Source: an uncultured Clostridia bacterium (GTDB lineage Bacteria > Bacillota > Clostridia > Christensenellales > CAG-314). Taken from it: 64,000 nt of DNA. Below, piece after piece: positions 48,903 through 58,570 of this stretch. The notes beneath the pieces were generated by a model. The model did not search any database, was not told the DNA's origin, and worked only from the letters and a program-made list of their open reading frames with translations. Numbering within the stretch: position 1 is the stretch's first letter; each line of letters opens with the position of its first letter. A program made the translations under genes and the position numbers. The stretch spans positions 86,085-150,084 of the forward strand of contig CANQPI010000001.1 in the NCBI GenBank assembly GCA_947625725.1. Direction: 5' to 3'.

Positions 48903-49328
48903 ATGTGGGACAAAATTCTCCCTTGGATAGGCGGCATTTTTGCCGCTGTGGGCGTAGTGCTGGTGTTTTATGATGTGATAACCACCATAAAACGCCGCGA
49001 CAAAACAAAAACAAATATTGCGGGCTTGGTCATTCTGTCCGTAGCCGTTGTCGGTTACGTAATTACCGACCTCGTTTTGCCCAACGTAATGGAAAATAGC
49101 CCTTGGCCTCCGTTGGCATCGTTTGCATGGATCGCGCTGTTTTGGGTGTACGTCATTTTGGACGCGGTGGTGACTATGGGCGACATCAAACTCGTGCGCC
49201 GCGAGCGCAAACAGGCAAAGTCGGCGGCAGCCGCCGAAGCGGAACAAACGGAACAAACGCAAACGGACAAAACTCCGTCCGCGGACGCGCAGGAGAAAGA
49301 CTCTGCCGACGATAATTCGGAACAATGA
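48903..49328 (+). CDS. Small membrane protein
   Basis: Three hydrophobic segments and a charged Q/A/D-rich tail. Confidence 0.65.
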   Translation: MWDKILPWIGGIFAAVGVVLVFYDVITTIKRRDKTKTNIAGLVILSVAVVGYVITDLVLPNVMENSPWPPLASFAWIALFWVYVILDAVVTMGDIKLVRRERKQAKSAAAAEAEQTEQTQTDKTPSADAQEKDSADDNSEQ

Positions 49329-49474
49329 CCAAATTTTTGCGCCGTTTTTGCGGCAAATGTCCGACCGCTCGGGCGTTCGTCGAGGGATTTTGTCCTAAAA
49401 TAGGCAACGTAACGGCACAAGCATGTCCGTTGACGGGCAAACGGTATGTTTGTTTTGCTCGGCGCAACGGGTAG
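49325..49474 (+). CDS. Candidate 49-aa Cys-rich small protein
   Basis: ATGA overlap with upstream stop; MTKFLRRFCGKCPTARAFVEGFCPKIGNVTAQACPLTGKRYVCFARRNG; absent from the ORF track because of size. Confidence 0.4.
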   Translation: MTKFLRRFCGKCPTARAFVEGFCPKIGNVTAQACPLTGKRYVCFARRNG

Positions 49475-49495
49475 TAGGAATATAACAAGGCATAT

Positions 49496-49942
49496 ATGAA
49501 ACTTATCACCACCAACAAAAAGGCATATCACAACTACAACATAGTGGAAACGTTGGAGTGCGGAGTGAACCTCATAGGTTGCGAGGTCAAATCTCTCCGA
49601 AAGGGAGAGGTGAACCTTGCCGATTCCTACTGCAAAATTTTTAACGGCAATTTGATTTTGGTAAACTGCCACATCAAAAATTACGACAAGGGCAGTTACA
49701 GCAACGTCGCCTCGCGCAGGGATCGCAGACTGCTTGCGCACAACCGCGAGATCATGCGCATGTTGGGCAAGGTAAAGGAAAAGGGTTACTCTATCGTGCC
49801 GCTCAAAATGTACTTCAAGGACAGCCTCGTCAAGGTGGAGGTTGCGCTTGTCAAGGGCAAACGCGACTACGACAAAAAGGACGCCATTGCCGCACGCGAT
49901 TTGGAGCGCGACGTGCAACGCACCCTCAAAGAATACTCGTAA
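49496..49942 (+). CDS. smpB: SsrA-binding protein
   Basis: TTNKKAYHNYNIVETLECGVNLIGCEVKSLRKGEVNLADSYCKI...KGKRDYDKKDAIAARD. Confidence 0.97.
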   Translation: MKLITTNKKAYHNYNIVETLECGVNLIGCEVKSLRKGEVNLADSYCKIFNGNLILVNCHIKNYDKGSYSNVASRRDRRLLAHNREIMRMLGKVKEKGYSIVPLKMYFKDSLVKVEVALVKGKRDYDKKDAIAARDLERDVQRTLKEYS

Positions 49943-49967
49943 CCCGTATCCGAAATTTTTTGTTGAA

Positions 49968-50005
49968 AAACCGACGCTTTCCGCTACAACGGAAAGCGTC
50001 GGTTT
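49968..50005. terminator. Bidirectional terminator between convergent smpB and typA
   Basis: 16-bp perfect stem AAACCGACGCTTTCCG / CGGAAAGCGTCGGTTT; T-run on the minus side. Confidence 0.85.
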
Positions 50006-50088
50006 ACTGTTTTCGGTATTGTTGTGGTGCAAGTTTTTCTAATCAAAGTTCCGATTTCTTGCGTTTGGTCGGAAAAAAGAGGCGACGC

Positions 50089-51906
50089 CTATTTTCTGTT
50101 TCTCGCCCAAATGCGCATTCGCTCGGAGTGGTCGAGGACTTGCTTGCGCAAGCGAATGGACAGCGGCGTCACTTCCACAAGTTCGTCGTCGCCGATAAAT
50201 TCCAAGCACTGTTCCAAACTCAAAACGGTGGGCGGCGTAAGTTTGAGCGCTTCGTCCGAGCCGCTGGCGCGGTTGTTGGTGAGGTGTTTGGTTTTGCACA
50301 CGTTCACGGTGATGTCGTCCTCGCGGCTGTTTTCGCCTACGATCATTCCCGCGTACACGGGCAAGCCCACGCCCACAAACAGACGGCATCTTTCCTGCGC
50401 GTTGAACAAGCCGTAAGCGGTGGTGACTCCGTCCTCCCAGCACACCAAACTGCCGCGTGTGCGCTCCTGAACTTCGCCCTTGTAGGGTTCGTATCCGTCC
50501 AAAACGCTGCTCATCACGCCGAAACCTTTGGTATCGGTCAGCATTTCGCTGCGGTAGCCGAACAACGCGCGGCTGGGAATTTTGAACTCCAACTTTGTGC
50601 CGCCTTGATTATCCGGCGACATATTGATAAGTTCCGCCTTGCGCATGCCCAATTTGTTCATCACTGCTCCGACATAAGCCTCGGGTACTTCCACCACAAG
50701 GTATTCTATCGGTTCGCAGGTTACGCCGTTTATTTCTTTCATTATCACGCGCGGACGGGATACGGCAAATTCGTACCCCTCGCGGCGCATGTTTTCGATT
50801 AGTATCGACAGGTGCAACTCGCCCCGCCCGTACACTTTGAAGCAGTCCGCGCTGTCCGTTTCCTCCACGCGCATGGATACGTTTGTTTCCACCTCGCGGA
50901 AAAGGCGCGCCCTTAGGTGACGGCTGGTTACGTACTTGCCCTCGCGCCCCGCAAACGGGCTGTCGTTCACCTTGAACAGCATCGATACCGTGGGTTCGTC
51001 TATGTTGACAAAGGGCAACGGTTCAACGCAATCGATAGAGCAGATCGTTTCCCCTATGTTCATGTCGGCAATGCCGTTTACCGCCACAATGTCGCCCATT
51101 GTTCCGCTTTCGCACTCCACGCGTTTCAGCCCATCAAATTGGTACAGGCGCGTAACCTTTGCGGTGGTAAAGGTGTTGTCGCGGTGGCAAAGTATCACGG
51201 GCTGACCGACGGTAACTGTGCCGCGGTTTACTTTGCCTATGCCAATGCGCCCGACGTATTCGTCGTAGTCGATATTGCATATCAGCAATTGCGTTCCGCC
51301 CTCCGTTTCGCCCTCGGGCGCGGGGATCTCGCTCAAAATAGCGTCGAGCAACGGTTTCATATCCGTGCCTGGCGCAAGAGTTTCGCTTGCCCAACCTTGC
51401 TTTGCGGAGGCGTAAATGACTTTGAAGTCGAATTGGTCGTCGTTTGCGCCCAATTCCATAAACAGTTCCATTATCTGTTCGCGCAGTTCGTGTTCGTCAA
51501 ATTCGCCTTTGTCCACCTTGTTGATGACGACAAGCGCCTTTTTGCCCAGGCCGAGAGCCTTTTTGAGGACGTAGCGCGTTTGGGGCATGCAACCCTCGAT
51601 AGCGTCCACAAGCAACAGCACGCCGTCTACCATAGAAAGTATGCGTTCCACCTCGCCGCCGAAATCCGCGTGTCCCGGGGTGTCCACAATGTTGATTTTT
51701 ACCCCGTTGTAGTGTACGGCGGTGTTTTTGGCGAGAATGGTGATACCGCGTTCGCGCTCGATGTCGTTGCTGTCCATCACACGGTCGGCGACCACTTCGT
51801 TGGCGCGGAACACGCCGTTTTGTTTGAGCAGTTGATCCACGAGCGTTGTTTTGCCGTGGTCTACGTGGGCGATTATCGCTATGTTACGTACGTCTTTTCT
51901 TTGCAT
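50089..51906 (-). CDS. typA: Translational GTPase TypA/BipA
   Basis: [65 protein letters not shown]. Confidence 0.96.
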   Translation of the reverse strand: MQRKDVRNIAIIAHVDHGKTTLVDQLLKQNGVFRANEVVADRVMDSNDIERERGITILAKNTAVHYNGVKINIVDTPGHADFGGEVERILSMVDGVLLLVDAIEGCMPQTRYVLKKALGLGKKALVVINKVDKGEFDEHELREQIMELFMELGANDDQFDFKVIYASAKQGWASETLAPGTDMKPLLDAILSEIPAPEGETEGGTQLLICNIDYDEYVGRIGIGKVNRGTVTVGQPVILCHRDNTFTTAKVTRLYQFDGLKRVECESGTMGDIVAVNGIADMNIGETICSIDCVEPLPFVNIDEPTVSMLFKVNDSPFAGREGKYVTSRHLRARLFREVETNVSMRVEETDSADCFKVYGRGELHLSILIENMRREGYEFAVSRPRVIMKEINGVTCEPIEYLVVEVPEAYVGAVMNKLGMRKAELINMSPDNQGGTKLEFKIPSRALFGYRSEMLTDTKGFGVMSSVLDGYEPYKGEVQERTRGSLVCWEDGVTTAYGLFNAQERCRLFVGVGLPVYAGMIVGENSREDDITVNVCKTKHLTNNRASGSDEALKLTPPTVLSLEQCLEFIGDDELVEVTPLSIRLRKQVLDHSERMRIWARNRK

Positions 51907-52143
51907 TTTTTCTCCGTTTGAGTGACTGCATTTTTGCAGAATAATATTTATCTCGATACTTATAGAATTATACTCTTTTCGCCCTTTGCCGTCAAACAAA
52001 TGCGGCGTGCATTGCGCCGATTGTAGCAAAAAATTCCTTTGCAAACTCAAAATTTGCAAATATTTCACAAAGCAATCCAAAGTTTACATTTGTAAATTGC
52101 AATAGGGTGGATTTATGCGCCGTCTACTAGCGGTTTTGTCAAC

Positions 52144-52173
52144 AAAAAGGGCTATCGCGTCTAGCGATAACCC
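52144..52173 (-). terminator. Intrinsic terminator of 52219-52581
   Basis: Minus strand GGGTTATCGC-TAGAC-GCGATAGCCC-TTTTTG. Confidence 0.8.
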
Positions 52174-52218
52174 AATGTCGTTTTGATAGTTTCTTCTGAG
52201 TTGGAGTGCGAACCTTTG

Positions 52219-52581
52219 TCACAGCACCATCCACATGTCCGTATCCAAGCGTTCCTCCAAATTTGCCGATATTCTGTCGGCATAGGCGGCAAGCGTCGCG
52301 TCCTTTAAGCGGTATATCATAACCTGGCATTGTTCGAGATCCGACTCGTATTGCATCGCTACGGCGTATTCGTCGCTTTGCCACAGTCCGCCGAAGATTT
52401 CTTTTAACGTTTTGTCCGCTTCCTCCGAGGCGGCTTGTCCGTCGCCGTTCTTCAATTCGTCGTACAGTCTTGCGCTGTTTTGCACAAACCAATCGCAAAA
52501 TGCGTCGATTTTTGCCTCGTCCAAACAAATTTCGGTTTGCGGTGCATTTTTTTCCTTCTTTTTTCCAAACAATCCAAACAT
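52219..52581 (-). CDS. Hypothetical protein
   Basis: 120 aa starting MFGLFGKKKEKNAPQTEICLDEAKIDAFCDWF; promoter and terminator present. Confidence 0.7.
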   Translation of the reverse strand: MFGLFGKKKEKNAPQTEICLDEAKIDAFCDWFVQNSARLYDELKNGDGQAASEEADKTLKEIFGGLWQSDEYAVAMQYESDLEQCQVMIYRLKDATLAAYADRISANLEERLDTDMWMVL

Positions 52582-52607
52582 AAAGTTACCCTCCGTTTTT
52601 TTGTTTT

Positions 52608-52636
52608 AGTATAACATTGCTACAAAGTCTTGTCAA
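52608..52636 (-). promoter_or_regulatory. Promoter of 52219-52581
   Basis: Minus strand TTGACA, 17 bp, TATACT. Confidence 0.7.
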
Positions 52637-52815
52637 TACTTTTATTTTCAAACTAAATTGGAATATCGCGGGTACGGCTCGACAGCGTTGTCATACCGCA
52701 ACTCGAACAAGTAAAATGCGGTTTTTCTCTTTTGCAGTCGCAAGCGGTGCGCGCGTAAAAAAGTTTTGACGGCAGAGTTGCGCTCCGTACCGTCAGCGAA
52801 ATTTGTCGATTATAC

Positions 52816-52844
52816 TTGACTTTGAGTCGCTTTGGGCATATACT
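52816..52844 (+). promoter_or_regulatory. Promoter of 52874-53200
   Basis: TTGACT, 17 bp, TATACT. Confidence 0.65.
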
Positions 52845-52873
52845 GTAAAAAAGAATAAAAGGAGATTCGAACT

Positions 52874-53200
52874 ATGTATTGCAAATATTGCGGAAGCGAA
52901 ATCGACGACCGTGCGGTCATTTGTCCCAAATGCGGCGTGGCAACGTCGGAAGTGCAAATTCAAAACAGCGTTGAGCAAAAAACCAACACATTGGCGATAG
53001 TGGGTTTTGTGCTTTCTTTCGTGGTGGCGATAGCAGGGCTTATCTGCTCGGTGATAGCGCGCAAGCAAATCAAACAAAGCGGTGAGGGCGGCATGGGACT
53101 TGCCACTGCCGGCATGATAATTTCCATTGTAGAACTCTCTTTGTCCGTTTTGCTGTCTATCATTTATATGGGCATTTTCTTCGCCGCGTTGGGTATCTGA
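52874..53200 (+). CDS. Zinc-ribbon plus DUF4190-like membrane protein
   Basis: MYCKYCGSEIDDRAVICPKCG followed by two hydrophobic helices. Confidence 0.8.
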   Translation: MYCKYCGSEIDDRAVICPKCGVATSEVQIQNSVEQKTNTLAIVGFVLSFVVAIAGLICSVIARKQIKQSGEGGMGLATAGMIISIVELSLSVLLSIIYMGIFFAALGI

Positions 53201-53226
53201 TAATTTTACAAAGTTGATAGGCAAAG

Positions 53227-53258
53227 CGTCCCGTATTTACGACGGGACACTTTTTTAT
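53227..53258 (+). terminator. Intrinsic terminator before glmS
   Basis: GTCCCGT-ATTTACG-ACGGGAC-ACTTTTTT. Confidence 0.75.
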
Positions 53259-53298
53259 ATTGCGCGGCATATACTGTCACATAACAAAGGAGAATGTT

Positions 53299-55071
53299 AT
53301 GTGCGGAATTTTCGGTCAAATTGCGGCGGGCGCGGTGAGCAACACCGTCAAGGCTCTCAAATATTTGGAGTATCGCGGGTACGACTCGGCAGGGCTTGCG
53401 CTTCGCCGCGGCGACTGTCTGGAAATGTACAAAACGGAGGGGCGCATTGCCACTTTGGAACGCATTGTGGACGGCATAGACGAGGCGACCGTGGCAATAG
53501 GACACACGCGTTGGGCTACTCACGGCGCGGTAAGCACGGCAAACGCGCACCCGTTTTTGTCGGAGGACGGCAATTTTGCCATAGTCCACAACGGCATTAT
53601 CGAAAATTACCGTGAGTTGAAAGCATTGTTGCCCCAAGTCAAGTTCACCTCGCAAACGGACAGCGAAACGGTAGCGCACCTATTGCGGCAAAACTATCGC
53701 GGCGATGTGTTGCAGACGGTTTTGACTACGGCGCGCATGCTCAAAGGTTCGTTTGCAATAGCAGTTTTGTCCGTCTACGGCGACAAGTTGTACGCCGTCA
53801 GGAACAAAAGTCCGCTTGTGGTGGGATTTTCGTCCAACGGCGCATATTTGTGTTCGGACATCAGGTGCATTTCTCACTGGGCGACGTCCGTTGCCGTTGC
53901 TCCCGACAACGCCGTGGCGGAGATTGGCAAAAACGGCGCAAAGTTTTTCCGATTGGACGGCACGCCCGTAGACGTCAAATTTTTTGCGCCGCCGCGCGCC
54001 GAGGAAACGGAAAGTTTCGAGGGGGATTTTATGCTCAAAGAAATTTTCGAGATCCCCGCAAAACTTCGTCAAGCCAAGCGCAACTACGTGGAGCGCGGAG
54101 GTCTGTCCTTGGACGCAGATACGGTGCGCCGACTCAAACGGATATATCTTATCGGTTGCGGCACGGCGTATCACAGTGGATTGGCGGTTGCGGCGGTTGC
54201 GCGCAAATTTATCGACGCGGACGTCATTCCCGTTGTGGCGAGCGAGTTTATTTACGACAACTATCCCGTGGACGGCGACACGTTGGCGTTTTTGATCAGT
54301 CAAAGCGGCGAAACGGCGGATACGGTGCGCGCCGCGGAACGCGTGACGGAATCGGGCGGACTTACCTACGCCGTCACCAATACAGACAGTTCGTCGCTCA
54401 CTTTCAAGTGCGACAACTGCGTCAACATTTGCGCCGACGGCGAGTTTGCCGTTGCCAGCACCAAAGCGTACAACTGTCAGATCGCGGTGCTTACCATGCT
54501 GTTTGCGGATATCGCTTTGCTGCGCGGTACGCTTTCGGCAAAAAAACATAACGCCATTTTCCGCGAGATAGACGGTCTGCCCTTTGCGGTGGAGCAGATA
54601 CTTGACGAAAGTTATCGGATAGCGCAGTTGGCGGAGGAAGTGGCGCACAGTTCGGCGGTGTTTTTTATCGGGCGAACGACGGACTATCCCACGGCATGCG
54701 AGGGTAGTTTGAAACTCAAAGAAATTTCCTACATTCACAGCGAGGCGTACCCCGCAGGCGAACTGAAACACGGCACGTTGGCGTTGATGGAACGGAGCGT
54801 GACGGTTGTGGCGATCTCCACCGACCCCGCATTGCGCGACAAGATGATTTCTTCCGTCAACGAAGTGACCTCTCGCGGCGCGCGCGTGATAGCCTTTGCT
54901 CCTTACGCGATGGAAGGCGTGGATACTTTCGAACTGCCGCCGACGGGAGAACTGCTCTACGCGGCGACGGCGTGCGTACCGTTGCAATTGCTCGCCTATT
55001 ACGCCGCAAAGTCGCTGGGCAGGGACGTGGACAAACCGCGACACTTGGCAAAGTCGGTAACGGTAGAGTAA
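53299..55071 (+). CDS. glmS: Glutamine-fructose-6-phosphate aminotransferase
   Basis: MCGIFGQIA...LKYLEYRGYDSAGLA...HTRWATHG; SIS domains; C-terminal DKPRHLAKSVTVE. Confidence 0.97.
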   Translation: MCGIFGQIAAGAVSNTVKALKYLEYRGYDSAGLALRRGDCLEMYKTEGRIATLERIVDGIDEATVAIGHTRWATHGAVSTANAHPFLSEDGNFAIVHNGIIENYRELKALLPQVKFTSQTDSETVAHLLRQNYRGDVLQTVLTTARMLKGSFAIAVLSVYGDKLYAVRNKSPLVVGFSSNGAYLCSDIRCISHWATSVAVAPDNAVAEIGKNGAKFFRLDGTPVDVKFFAPPRAEETESFEGDFMLKEIFEIPAKLRQAKRNYVERGGLSLDADTVRRLKRIYLIGCGTAYHSGLAVAAVARKFIDADVIPVVASEFIYDNYPVDGDTLAFLISQSGETADTVRAAERVTESGGLTYAVTNTDSSSLTFKCDNCVNICADGEFAVASTKAYNCQIAVLTMLFADIALLRGTLSAKKHNAIFREIDGLPFAVEQILDESYRIAQLAEEVAHSSAVFFIGRTTDYPTACEGSLKLKEISYIHSEAYPAGELKHGTLALMERSVTVVAISTDPALRDKMISSVNEVTSRGARVIAFAPYAMEGVDTFELPPTGELLYAATACVPLQLLAYYAAKSLGRDVDKPRHLAKSVTVE

Positions 55072-55078
55072 AGCACTC

Positions 55079-55184
55079 GGGTGTCCCCTGCAAAAAGGCT
55101 TCATTCGCGCCGCACACGATTTGGTAAAGACAATTTTCCACTTGTGTGCGGCGCTCATTGCAGATTATTTTGCAGGGGACACCC
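55079..55184. repeat. MITE-like nested palindrome
   Basis: 17-bp perfect terminal inverted repeats GGGTGTCCCCTGCAAAA / TTTTGCAGGGGACACCC; inner 11-bp arms GCGCCGCACAC / GTGTGCGGCGC; CTCG on both sides (55076-55079, 55184-55187). Confidence 0.7.
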
Positions 55185-55302
55185 TCGCGCCCGTGTGAAT
55201 AAGGTCGGAACATTTTTGAAACTGCGCTCGGGCAAATTCATTCGGTGGAACTTGTCCCGTCCAAACGTTTGTCGAAGTTTTGCGTAACAATAGCAAATTT
55301 CA

Positions 55303-55331
55303 TTGACAAACTTTGTCAAATGTATTATCAT
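55303..55331 (+). promoter_or_regulatory. Promoter with palindrome TTGACAAACTTTGTCAA over the -35
   Basis: TTGACA, 17 bp, TATCAT; 8-1-8 palindrome 55303-55319. Confidence 0.65.
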
Positions 55332-55337
55332 ATAATT

Positions 55338-55496
55338 GCAAAAACAAAGCGTACAAGGACGGCTTGGCTGACATGCAGTTTCAACTTTACACGGCAAACT
55401 TTAACAACTGTGCGATTTTGTCCTTTCATACGCGTTTTTGCGGTACTAAGGGAAGTTTTTTGTCAAAGCAACACTCGTTTTGAGTGCTGCTTTTTT
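55338..55496 (+). ncRNA. Candidate structured small RNA or small-ORF transcript
   Basis: Lies between a promoter and an intrinsic terminator; long-range complementarity GCGTA(C)AAGGAC / GTCCTT(TCA)TACGC; contains a 36-codon ORF at 55373. Confidence 0.45.
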
Positions 55497-55497
55497 G
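55468..55497 (+). terminator. Intrinsic terminator
   Basis: AGCAACACTC-GTTTT-GAGTGCTGCT-TTTTT (one mismatch). Confidence 0.8.
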
Positions 55498-55562
55498 TTG
55501 TGTAACATTTGTGCCGCATTGCGGTGCAATCCGAGCGATTCAACCCCCAAAAAAATTGGGTA

Positions 55563-55591
55563 TTGACTGTCTTTTACAGTTATGGTATAAT
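55563..55591 (+). promoter_or_regulatory. Promoter of RDD gene
   Basis: TTGACT, 17 bp, TATAAT; ACTGT-N5-ACAGT inverted repeat starting within the -35. Confidence 0.7.
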
Positions 55592-55709
55592 TGTAAGGCT
55601 AAGGATTTGTTAGTATAATTATGCTTAAATTTGCGCTTTGCGCGTGATGGCAATATTTTTTCGGAGGAACTGATGTTCGGTTCGTCGATAGGAACGTACG
55701 GGAGGAACT

Positions 55710-56621
55710 GTGCGGCAGGCGACGTTCGGGCATGGGGAATATGGCATGATTTACGACGTGCAAAAAGCCGGCGTGCTAAAAAGATTTTCAGCGTTTTTGT
55801 TGGATTTTATATTGCTTTGCGTATTGGCGGCGGGGTTTGCGTTTCTGCTGGCGTGGATTACGCAAGTGGACAAGTACACTGATACGTTGCACGGCTACTA
55901 CGAGGAGTACGGGCAAAAGTACGGCGTGGATTTTGACATTTCCGCAGAGGACTACAACAAACTGACGGACGAACAAAAGGACGTGTACCAAGAAGCGTAT
56001 TCGGCGATTTTCAGTGAAAACCGCGACGCAGCCAAGGCGTACAAGATGTCGATAATGTTGCCCATACTCATCACGACGATAAGCCTTTTGCTTTCGTACA
56101 TAATTTTGGAATTTGTAGTGCCGCTTTGTCTTAAAAACGGTCAGACCGTGGGCAAAAAGGTGTTCAGTTTGGGAGTGGTGTTCAACAACAGCGTACGCAT
56201 AACGACCTTTGCGCTGTTTGTACGAGCCATATTGGGCAAATATACCATAGGGACGATGTTTCCCGTGATGCTGATAATGTTGATGTTGTATCAACAAATG
56301 GGTGCGATTATCGTATTGGTATTGGTTGCGGCGTTGGTGATTTTGCAATTGGCATTGTTTATCTTTACCAAGACGCACTCGTTCATTCACGACATATTGG
56401 CAAGCACGGTGGTAGTGGACCTTTCCTCGCAGATGATATTCGAGTCCACTCAGGAGTTGATCGCCTACAAAGAGCAACTCAGCCGCGAGCAAGCGGAGCG
56501 CGAGGGCAAAACTCACTCGTCCGAACAACCCGTCAATTTGGACGACGTGCCCGTCGGCGAGGAACAAGCCTACATTGACAAGGCGCGCGCCGAGTCCAAA
56601 AAGTCCAAGAAAAAAAGATAA
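55710..56621 (+). CDS. RDD-family membrane protein
   Basis: GTG start with GGAGGA SD; KAGVLKRFSAFLLDFILLCVLAAGF...FVVPLCLKNGQTVGKKVFSLGVV. Confidence 0.85.
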   Translation: MRQATFGHGEYGMIYDVQKAGVLKRFSAFLLDFILLCVLAAGFAFLLAWITQVDKYTDTLHGYYEEYGQKYGVDFDISAEDYNKLTDEQKDVYQEAYSAIFSENRDAAKAYKMSIMLPILITTISLLLSYIILEFVVPLCLKNGQTVGKKVFSLGVVFNNSVRITTFALFVRAILGKYTIGTMFPVMLIMLMLYQQMGAIIVLVLVAALVILQLALFIFTKTHSFIHDILASTVVVDLSSQMIFESTQELIAYKEQLSREQAEREGKTHSSEQPVNLDDVPVGEEQAYIDKARAESKKSKKKR

Positions 56622-56642
56622 CACACTGTATCGGGGGTAAGA

Positions 56643-57389
56643 ATGGAAAAAATCATTTACAAAAAAGTTACCGTATCGGTCGGAAGCAGCGACGACAGCG
56701 TGTCGATCCATTGTATTCGGTTGAAGGGCGACGAAAAATTGGAAATAGGCGAGCAAATCACCGTTCGCGGAGAATTGAAACGTCGCGACAGCCAATTGGA
56801 GTTCGGCAACGGATGTTCCTTTGTAAAGGACGCCGACGGACTAGTCGCCGACCCGAGCGTCGTTTCCGCATTGAGAGATCTGCCCGAGGGAGAGTTCTAC
56901 GCCGAGGGCTTTTGCGCGCTTACGGGTACGGTTTCGGTGATAGAAAAAGTGCAAAACGACGTTCCGCAAAAAACCACCTACCTCATCGGTTCGTTGGCAA
57001 TGTTTGTCGCCGCCGTATTCTACATGTTGATGTCCGATTTGTCTTTCAAAAATACTGCGGACAGGTTGATAATTTCGGTGCTGTTGGCGTTTGGCAGCGC
57101 GATACTGTTCTTTTTGTCAGTAAACTTTACCGAGAAACCCGTCGTCATGTGGATATTCAAAGGATTGGGGTTGGCATTGGGTATAGGTTTCGTGATATAC
57201 TTGCACATTTTCCAACAATCCGATACGTTTGACGCCATTTTGGAAGTTTTCCGCAAAAAAGGCATTTCGGGCGAATACGAACTGTTGATGTCGCAGGTAA
57301 CAATGATAGTCACGCTTGTACTCAGTTACATTTCTGTTGCGGGACAGGCGGCAAATACGGTGCTTGTCGCAGTGATAAAAGACAAGTAA
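56643..57389 (+). CDS. Membrane hypothetical protein
   Basis: 248 aa, about four hydrophobic segments in C-terminal half. Confidence 0.7.
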   Translation: MEKIIYKKVTVSVGSSDDSVSIHCIRLKGDEKLEIGEQITVRGELKRRDSQLEFGNGCSFVKDADGLVADPSVVSALRDLPEGEFYAEGFCALTGTVSVIEKVQNDVPQKTTYLIGSLAMFVAAVFYMLMSDLSFKNTADRLIISVLLAFGSAILFFLSVNFTEKPVVMWIFKGLGLALGIGFVIYLHIFQQSDTFDAILEVFRKKGISGEYELLMSQVTMIVTLVLSYISVAGQAANTVLVAVIKDK

Positions 57390-57433
57390 AAGCAAAACAA
57401 TTCAAGTAAAACAATATAAGGACGGAAAAAAAC

Positions 57434-58567
57434 ATGAAAGTTGTGTTGAAAGAACTAACCAAAATCTTTCCCGGCAGAACAAAAAAAGCGCCGGAAGTCG
57501 TTGCTGTCAACAAATTCGATTTTGAGATCCCGGACGGAAAATTGGTCGGATTGTTGGGACCTTCGGGCTGCGGCAAAAGTACCACGTTGTACATGATTTG
57601 CGGTTTGCAAAAGCCAAGCAGCGGCAAAATATTCTTCGGCGACGACGACGTTACCGAACTTTCGCCGGAAAATCGCGGGGTGGGGTTGGTTTTCCAAAAC
57701 TACGCGCTGTACCCGCACATGACGGTCAAGCAAAACATTTTGTTCCCGTTGCAAAACTTCAAGGGTGCGGACAGACTCTCCAAGTCGGAGATGTTGGAGC
57801 GCGCCTACAACGTGGCAAAGTTGGTGCAGATCGACGACCTCATGGACCGCAAACCCAGCGAACTGTCCGGCGGACAGCAACAGCGCGTCGCCATTGCACG
57901 CGCACTTGTTAAGATGCCCAGAGTTTTGCTTTTGGACGAGCCGCTGAGCAACCTTGACGCTCGTCTGCGTTTGCAAACGCGCGAGGAAATCAAACGTATC
58001 CAACGCGAAACGGGCATCACAACGGTATTCGTCACTCACGACCAGGAAGAAGCAATGTCCATTTCCGACGTCATTGTGGTGATGAAGTTGGGCGTGGTGC
58101 AACAAATAGACAAACCGCAAAACGTCTACGACGATCCCGTCAATTTGTTTGTTGCCAAGTTCCTCGGCACGCCGCCCATCAACGTTTTTGAGGGGCATGT
58201 CGTCGGCGGCAAGTTGTATATCGGCGAGGATTGCGTTTTGGACGTGGACGGCGTGGAAGATCAGGACGTATTTGTCGGTATCCGTCCGGAAGGTTTCATC
58301 TACGACAAAAAAGGTTCTTTCCACTGCGCTTTGCGCAACGTAGAGGTTATGGGGCGCGACGTATCCATTGTTTCCACCAACGAGGCTTCGCTCAATCCGA
58401 TAATTCGTTCGATAGTGGACGCCGACAACAAGATAGACGTTTCGGCGGAAAAAGTTTCCTTCACCCTCAAACCCCACAAGGTATTTATATTCAACAAGGA
58501 AACGGAAGCGCGTATTCGCTTTGGCAAGAGCGAGCAAAACTCCCAAACAACAAGCAAGGAGGAGTAA
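57434..58567 (+). CDS. Sugar ABC transporter ATPase (UgpC/MsmK/MalK type)
   Basis: GLLGPSGCGKSTTLYMICGL, LSGGQQQRVAIARAL, LLLDEPLSNLDARL; C-terminal TOBE-like region. Confidence 0.95.
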   Translation: MKVVLKELTKIFPGRTKKAPEVVAVNKFDFEIPDGKLVGLLGPSGCGKSTTLYMICGLQKPSSGKIFFGDDDVTELSPENRGVGLVFQNYALYPHMTVKQNILFPLQNFKGADRLSKSEMLERAYNVAKLVQIDDLMDRKPSELSGGQQQRVAIARALVKMPRVLLLDEPLSNLDARLRLQTREEIKRIQRETGITTVFVTHDQEEAMSISDVIVVMKLGVVQQIDKPQNVYDDPVNLFVAKFLGTPPINVFEGHVVGGKLYIGEDCVLDVDGVEDQDVFVGIRPEGFIYDKKGSFHCALRNVEVMGRDVSIVSTNEASLNPIIRSIVDADNKIDVSAEKVSFTLKPHKVFIFNKETEARIRFGKSEQNSQTTSKEE

Positions 58568-58570
58568 TAC

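Noticed and set aside
53201-53298. glmS ribozyme upstream of glmS
   Set aside because: Only ~100 bp separates the preceding gene from glmS and it holds a simple terminator and SD; no glmS ribozyme-like core was recognised.
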